From the NCBI GenBank assembly GCA_037446115.1, contig JBBIJF010000003.1, positions 1-64,000 on the forward strand: a stretch of DNA of 64,000 nt. Direction: 5' to 3'. Positions 59,786 through 64,000 of the stretch are shown here, in pieces. Every line of letters begins with the position of its first letter. Positions within the stretch are counted from its first letter, which is position 1. The DNA comes from JANWXD01 sp037446115. GTDB lineage: Bacteria > Acidobacteriota > Terriglobia > Bryobacterales > Bryobacteraceae. The position numbers and the translations under genes are program-made. A model generated the notes under the pieces. The model was not told the DNA's origin and made no database searches. It was given only the letters and a program-made list of their open reading frames with translations.

Positions 59786-62509
59786 ATGCATACTCGGCGT
59801 CTTGTGGAAGGATTCGCGTTGGCGGTTTCCGTGCTCCTGGTCGGGCCTGCCGGCGGCCAGGAGAAAGAGTTGTGGCGGGATCCGGAGGCGGAGCTGGGCC
59901 GGCGGGTTGATGACCTGCTGGCCCGGATGACGCTCGAGGAAAAGGTCTCCCAGTTGATGAGCGATTCACCCGCCATCCCGCGGCTGGGAATTCCGGCTTA
60001 CAACTGGTGGAACGAATGTCTTCACGGTGTGGCGCGGGCCGGACGCGCCACTGTGTTTCCCCAAACGATCGGCCTGGCGGCCACCTGGGATGTCGGCCTG
60101 ATCTTGCGCGTGGCAAACGCCATCTCCGATGAAGCGCGCGCCAAGCACCACGAGTTCGTGCGCCGCGGCAAGCGGGACATCTACCAGGGCCTCACCTTCT
60201 GGACGCCCAATATCAACCTGTTTCGCGACCCCCGCTGGGGCCGGGGCATGGAGACCTGGGGCGAGGATCCGTATCTGACCGGGCGGCTGGCCGGCGAGTT
60301 CATCCGCGGGCTTCAGGGCGATCACCCGCGCTACCTGAAGACCGTAGCCACGGCCAAACACTATGCGGTGCACAGCGGACCTGAACCGTTGCGCCACAGC
60401 TTCGATGCACGGCCCACGGAGGAGGATCTGTGGCAATCCTACCTGCCGCATTTTGAAGCCTCGGTGCGCCGTTACGGGGCGGTCTCGGTCATGTGCGCAT
60501 ACAACCGGGTGAACGGCGAACCGGCGTGCGCCAGCCCGCGCCTGCTGGATGAGGTTCTCCGGAAGCAGTGGGGCTTCGGGGGCTATGTGGTGTCGGACTG
60601 CGGCGCAATCGAAGATATTTACAGACACCACAAAGTGGCTGCCAGCCCCGAGGAGGCGGCTGCCCGGGCTGTGAAGGCAGGCTGCGATCTGAACTGCGGC
60701 GTGGAGTACCGGGCGCTGGTGGCGGCGGTGCGGCAAGGGCTGATCGCAGAGGGCGAAATTGACCGGGCGCTCGGCCGGTTGCTGGCGGCGCGGTTCCGCC
60801 TGGGCATGTTCGACCCTCCCGAGATGGTGCCCTATGCGCAGATCCCGTACTCGGTCAACGACAGTCCCGCACATCGCGCTTTGGCTCTGGAGGCCGCGCG
60901 CAAGTCGGTCGTGTTGCTCAAGAACGAGAACAACCTGCTGCCGCTGCGCAAGGACCTCGGTACGGTTGCCGTGATCGGTCCCAACGCCGACGATGTGGAC
61001 GCGCTGCTCGGCAACTACCACGGCGATCCCTCCGAACCGGTTACTCCGCTGGCCGGGATCCGCGCCCGTGTTTCATCCAAGACGACAGTGCGGTACGCGC
61101 GCGGCTCGGATCTGGCCGAAGGACTGCCCTGGTTTGAAACCGTCCCGGCCTCCGCCCTCTACACCTCGGACGGGCCTGACCGCCGGCCGGGCCTCGTCGG
61201 CGAGTACTTCAATACGGCGGGCTTCAACGGACGGCGTTACCGGCCCGCGGAGCTGACTCACCCGCGCTCCGGACAAATGGCGGGCAGCGCCGCTGAAGGC
61301 GCCCGTCCGCTGTTTACGCGCGTGGACCGCGAGATCCGCTTCCGGTGGTGGGACGGGGCTCCGCGGGCGGACATGAACGACGACGATTTCGGCGTGCGCT
61401 GGACCGGCTTTTTAGCGCCGCCCGTGAGCGGGCGTTACTACCTCGGCGGGATCGGGCAGAACGCGGCGGAGATCTACCTGGACGGCAGGCAGATCGTGCG
61501 GTTCCATGACATCCACGAGCGGCGTTACGCGTATGCGGCCGTCGAGCTGGAAGCCGGCAAGCTCTACCCGCTCCGGATTGAGTTCCACCACGTGGTCAAC
61601 GATGCCGATTTCCGGCTGGTGTGGGCGCCGCCGAAAGCCGGCCTGGACCGGGAGGCGATCGAAGCCGCCCAGCAGGCGGATGCCGTGATCCTGGTGCTCG
61701 GTCTGTCTCCGCGTCTGGAAGGCGAGGAGATGGCGGTTCCGGTGAAGGGGTTTCGCGGAGGCGATCGGCTGGGTCTCGCGCTACCGGAGGCGCAGGAACA
61801 ACTGCTCCGGAAAATCGCCGCTCTGGGTAAGCCGGTGGTGCTGGTGCTGATGAACGGGAGCGCGCTGGCAATCAACTGGGCGGTGGATCATGTGCCTGCC
61901 ATTGTCGAGGCGTGGTATCCCGGGCAGGCGGGCGGGGACGCCATCGCCGAGGTATTGTTCGGAGACTACAACCCCGCCGGCCGCCTGCCGGTGACCTTCT
62001 ACAAAGGTGTGGAACAACTGCCGCCCTTCGAGGACTACCGTATGCAAGGCAGAACCTACCGCTACTTCGAGGGGGAACCGCTGTTTCCCTTCGGCTACGG
62101 TCTGAGTTACACCTCGTTTTCCTACGACGGAATCCGCATGGACCCGGAGGCGGAGACCGGCAGTGAGGTGCGCGTGGCCGTCGAGGTGGCCAACCGGGGC
62201 CCGCGCGACGGAGAGGAGGTGGTGCAGGTTTACGTGGATGCCGTCGAGCGCCGCCCCGAGCAGCCGCGCCGCTGGCTGGCGGGCTTCGAACGGATCTTCC
62301 TGCGGGCGGGCGAAAAAAAGGTTGTGGAGTTCCGCCTCATGCCGCAGCAGCTGGCGGTATTCGAAGACGGCCGCTGGATCAGCCGCCCGGGCACGTTCCG
62401 GATCGCCGTGGGAGGCAAGCAGCCCGGATTTCAGGGGCGCGCCGATGCCTCCACGACCGGCGTGGTGACGGCGCAGCTCCGCCTCAAGGGAACCCCAAAA
62501 CCGCTCTGA
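59786..62509 (+). CDS. Glycoside hydrolase family 3 with inserted PA14 domain (beta-glucosidase/beta-xylosidase)
   Basis: 907 residues from ATG 59786, which begins a signal peptide (MHTRRLVEGFALAVSVLLVGPAGG). GH3 N-terminal TIM barrel: WWNECLHGVAR, RDPRWGRGMETWGEDPYLTGRLAGEF, KHYAVHSGPE; the nucleophile is Asp271 in VVSDCGAI. The alpha/beta sandwich is interrupted by a PA14 domain (about residues 468-611, GLVGEYFNTAGFNG to HHVVNDADFRLVW), as in several GH3 enzymes where it shapes the substrate site. A C-terminal fibronectin III-like domain follows (VEVANRGPRDGEEVVQVYV). The WWNECLHG motif favours xylosidase/arabinosidase types. Exported. Confidence 0.95.
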   Translation: MHTRRLVEGFALAVSVLLVGPAGGQEKELWRDPEAELGRRVDDLLARMTLEEKVSQLMSDSPAIPRLGIPAYNWWNECLHGVARAGRATVFPQTIGLAATWDVGLILRVANAISDEARAKHHEFVRRGKRDIYQGLTFWTPNINLFRDPRWGRGMETWGEDPYLTGRLAGEFIRGLQGDHPRYLKTVATAKHYAVHSGPEPLRHSFDARPTEEDLWQSYLPHFEASVRRYGAVSVMCAYNRVNGEPACASPRLLDEVLRKQWGFGGYVVSDCGAIEDIYRHHKVAASPEEAAARAVKAGCDLNCGVEYRALVAAVRQGLIAEGEIDRALGRLLAARFRLGMFDPPEMVPYAQIPYSVNDSPAHRALALEAARKSVVLLKNENNLLPLRKDLGTVAVIGPNADDVDALLGNYHGDPSEPVTPLAGIRARVSSKTTVRYARGSDLAEGLPWFETVPASALYTSDGPDRRPGLVGEYFNTAGFNGRRYRPAELTHPRSGQMAGSAAEGARPLFTRVDREIRFRWWDGAPRADMNDDDFGVRWTGFLAPPVSGRYYLGGIGQNAAEIYLDGRQIVRFHDIHERRYAYAAVELEAGKLYPLRIEFHHVVNDADFRLVWAPPKAGLDREAIEAAQQADAVILVLGLSPRLEGEEMAVPVKGFRGGDRLGLALPEAQEQLLRKIAALGKPVVLVLMNGSALAINWAVDHVPAIVEAWYPGQAGGDAIAEVLFGDYNPAGRLPVTFYKGVEQLPPFEDYRMQGRTYRYFEGEPLFPFGYGLSYTSFSYDGIRMDPEAETGSEVRVAVEVANRGPRDGEEVVQVYVDAVERRPEQPRRWLAGFERIFLRAGEKKVVEFRLMPQQLAVFEDGRWISRPGTFRIAVGGKQPGFQGRADASTTGVVTAQLRLKGTPKPL

Positions 62510-62525
62510 TCGGTCCGGAGCCGCG

Positions 62526-62888
62526 GTGGCGACTCTGTACTTTGTCCTGGCCGCGGCCACCTTGGTGCTCCATTTCGTCTGGATCTTGTGGGTCGTCTTC
62601 GGAGCCCTTCTGACGCGCGGCCGCCGCGTGCTGTCCTGGATCCATGTAGGGTCCGTCCTCTACGGTGCGGTGATCGAGGCCGGCCCCTGGCCTTGCCCTC
62701 TGACGCTCCTCGAGCAACGCCTGCTCGTCAAGGCGGGGCGGGCCTCTTACGAAGGCAGCTTTCTGGTTCACTACCTCGAACGGCTCGTTTATCCGGACAT
62801 ACAACCGGAGTGGCTGCTGTGGGGCGCCGGGGCGGTCTGCGTGGCGAATCTGGCTGTGTACGCCCGGCGCTTTCGGCGCACCCGGTGA
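62526..62888 (+). CDS. DUF2784 membrane protein
   Basis: 120 residues from GTG with GGAG 5 nt upstream. Three membrane helices and the family motifs LHFVWILWVVFGALLTR, GPWPCPLTLLEQRLL and FLVHYLERLVYPDI. Function unknown. It follows the GH3 gene by 16 bp and so is probably cotranscribed; converges on the polyferredoxin gene with 3 bp between stops. Confidence 0.88.
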   Translation: MATLYFVLAAATLVLHFVWILWVVFGALLTRGRRVLSWIHVGSVLYGAVIEAGPWPCPLTLLEQRLLVKAGRASYEGSFLVHYLERLVYPDIQPEWLLWGAGAVCVANLAVYARRFRRTR

Positions 62889-62891
62889 GCC

Positions 62892-63944
62892 TCAGGGATG
62901 CGAAAATTCGTGCGCCCGCGGGATCAGCTCGAAGTAGATCCGGCTCGGCAAGTCCGTACGCCAGTAACCTGCCTGGCGCGCATACCCGACGGTGGCCAAG
63001 AAGATGGCGGCGATGCCGGCGGCCAGAGCCCAGGCAGGCAGCTTGCGTTTCCGCGGCAGCGAGAGATACAGGGCGCCCTCGGCCGGGCAGACGGCGACAC
63101 ACTCCACGCACCCGGTGCACTCAGGCGAGCGCACGGTGAGAAGCTGATCCACGGGGAGCAGCGAAGGGCATGCGCGCGCACACTTGGCGCAGTCAATGCA
63201 GATCTCCGGCTCCCTCCGGATGCGCGCAGGGCTCACGGCGCTGAGCAGGCCGAGCAGCGCTCCGTACGGGCAGAGGTAGCGGCACCAGAAATTTTGCAGG
63301 AAAATGGAGGCCACCGCGAGCACGCCCAGCGTGACGGCTGCCGTGGCGCTCAGATCGCGGAAGAAGTTAAGCATCTTGACGTCGGCGATCAGGCCGTAGG
63401 GACTTTCCATGAAGGCCCGGATCGCCTGCGCGCTCATGCTTCCCACCGCGTACAGAAACAGGCCCAGCAGGACGTACTTCAGGCTGCGCAGCGGAATGTC
63501 GGCCCAGCGGGGAAGTCGGAAGTTACGGCCGAAAATCGAGCGCCCGGCGCGCCACAGCCACTCGGAGATCGTTCCGATCGGGCACAGCCAGCTGCAGAAG
63601 GACTTGCGAAACAGCCACGCCATTGCCAGAAACGCAAGGAGCAGAAACATGCCGGCCGGGTGGACGGCGGGCACTTCTCCGGTGGCCACCCAGTATTTCA
63701 AATTCATCAGGGAGGCGATGGGCAGCCAGCCTTCCACACCGGGCGGGCGCGGCACGTACACCGACGCTCCACCGGTTTCGTAGTGTCGAACGAAGAGGTA
63801 GAACTCGACCCCGATCCAGGCATTCAGCGCCGCAAACAGAATTTGGGCGGTGCGGCGGAGGGTCTGGGAGCGGTCCGGCGAGCGGCGTTTCGCCGGCTTT
63901 CGTTTCACCTTCGTCCCTGCCGCGGGAGCCGTCGCAGCCGCCAT
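62892..63944 (-). CDS. Membrane 4Fe-4S polyferredoxin (NapH/NosR-C-terminus-like)
   Basis: About 350 residues from ATG 63944; a GTG at 63974 is possible. A basic N-terminus is followed by membrane helices that carry two CxxxCP motifs on the loops (FCSWLCPIGTI and WCRYLCPYGALLG), then two ferredoxin clusters (CIDCAKCARACP and CTGCVECVAVCP) and a final helix. This is the layout of NapH-type quinol-to-cytochrome electron proteins. No nap, nos or other partner is visible in the window, so its electron acceptor is unknown; the partner may lie beyond the right edge. Confidence 0.88.
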   Translation of the reverse strand: MAAATAPAAGTKVKRKPAKRRSPDRSQTLRRTAQILFAALNAWIGVEFYLFVRHYETGGASVYVPRPPGVEGWLPIASLMNLKYWVATGEVPAVHPAGMFLLLAFLAMAWLFRKSFCSWLCPIGTISEWLWRAGRSIFGRNFRLPRWADIPLRSLKYVLLGLFLYAVGSMSAQAIRAFMESPYGLIADVKMLNFFRDLSATAAVTLGVLAVASIFLQNFWCRYLCPYGALLGLLSAVSPARIRREPEICIDCAKCARACPSLLPVDQLLTVRSPECTGCVECVAVCPAEGALYLSLPRKRKLPAWALAAGIAAIFLATVGYARQAGYWRTDLPSRIYFELIPRAHEFSHP

Positions 63945-64000
63945 CCGCTTCGAGTGTAGGCGGCGCCGTTCCACAAGGCAGTGACTGCGGTCACACCAGG

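Overview
The window is a high-GC bacterial chromosome segment that looks like Acidobacteriota, probably a Solibacter/Bryobacter-type lineage. The reasons are the mix of secreted sulfatase-like, esterase and GH3 enzymes, a Tat-exported xylose-isomerase-like barrel, many small secreted proteins, a Rieske/split cytochrome b operon with a giant multiheme cytochrome, and HemQ-type haem synthesis. The placement is an inference from gene content; there is no rRNA or other phylogenetic marker here. No tRNA, rRNA, CRISPR array, transposase or prophage gene was seen.

Layout. 1-10.4 kb: two very large, closely related secreted proteins of unknown function (the first cut by the window edge) flank a membrane sulfatase-like protein and a GT-C-type glycosyltransferase. 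10.6-17.5 kb: a TenA-like protein, then a complete tetR-tolC-MFP-RND efflux operon on the minus strand with a recognisable promoter and operator candidate. 17.5-24 kb: FkbM methyltransferase, a POTRA-only protein, an NtrC-type regulator, uvrB and a YjbQ protein. 24-34 kb: one long minus-strand respiratory block. It runs Rieske protein, b6-like cytochrome b, subunit IV-like cytochrome b, octahaem cytochrome c, cupredoxin lipoprotein, haem O synthase, ABC ATPase and permease, SCO and DUF420, i.e. a quinol:acceptor oxidoreductase followed by cytochrome oxidase biogenesis factors.

The most interesting gene lies directly upstream of that block on the plus strand (34429-34752). It is a Tat-signal, MerP-like heavy-metal-associated (HMA) domain protein in which the first cysteine of the metal-binding CxxC is an in-frame TGA. 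The downstream frame continues as a perfect HMA domain. A hairpin with a GGUC apical loop sits 17 nt after the TGA, as expected for a bacterial SECIS element. I read it as a selenoprotein with a UxxC metal site, probably a periplasmic metal chaperone; gene finders would split or discard it.

34.8-49 kb: small secreted proteins, ruvX-mltG, an AI-2E family exporter, glycosyltransferases of the polyprenyl-phosphate type, a prepilin peptidase, DUF1326, a large esterase-like hydrolase, cysE, and a TrmB-type regulator divergent from hemQ. 49-54 kb: two APC permeases, thiE and a stand-alone Hsp70-like protein. 54.4-58.5 kb: an operon of galU, Tat-exported sugar isomerase-like protein, SDR and a membrane glycosyltransferase-like protein. 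58.5-64 kb: a secreted esterase-like hydrolase divergent from a GH3/PA14 glycosidase, DUF2784, and a membrane 4Fe-4S polyferredoxin.

A recurring signal is a TANNNT-like -10 hexamer only 6-8 nt upstream of the start codon of many monocistronic or lead genes. This suggests leaderless transcripts are common in this organism, and several start codons below were chosen with it.
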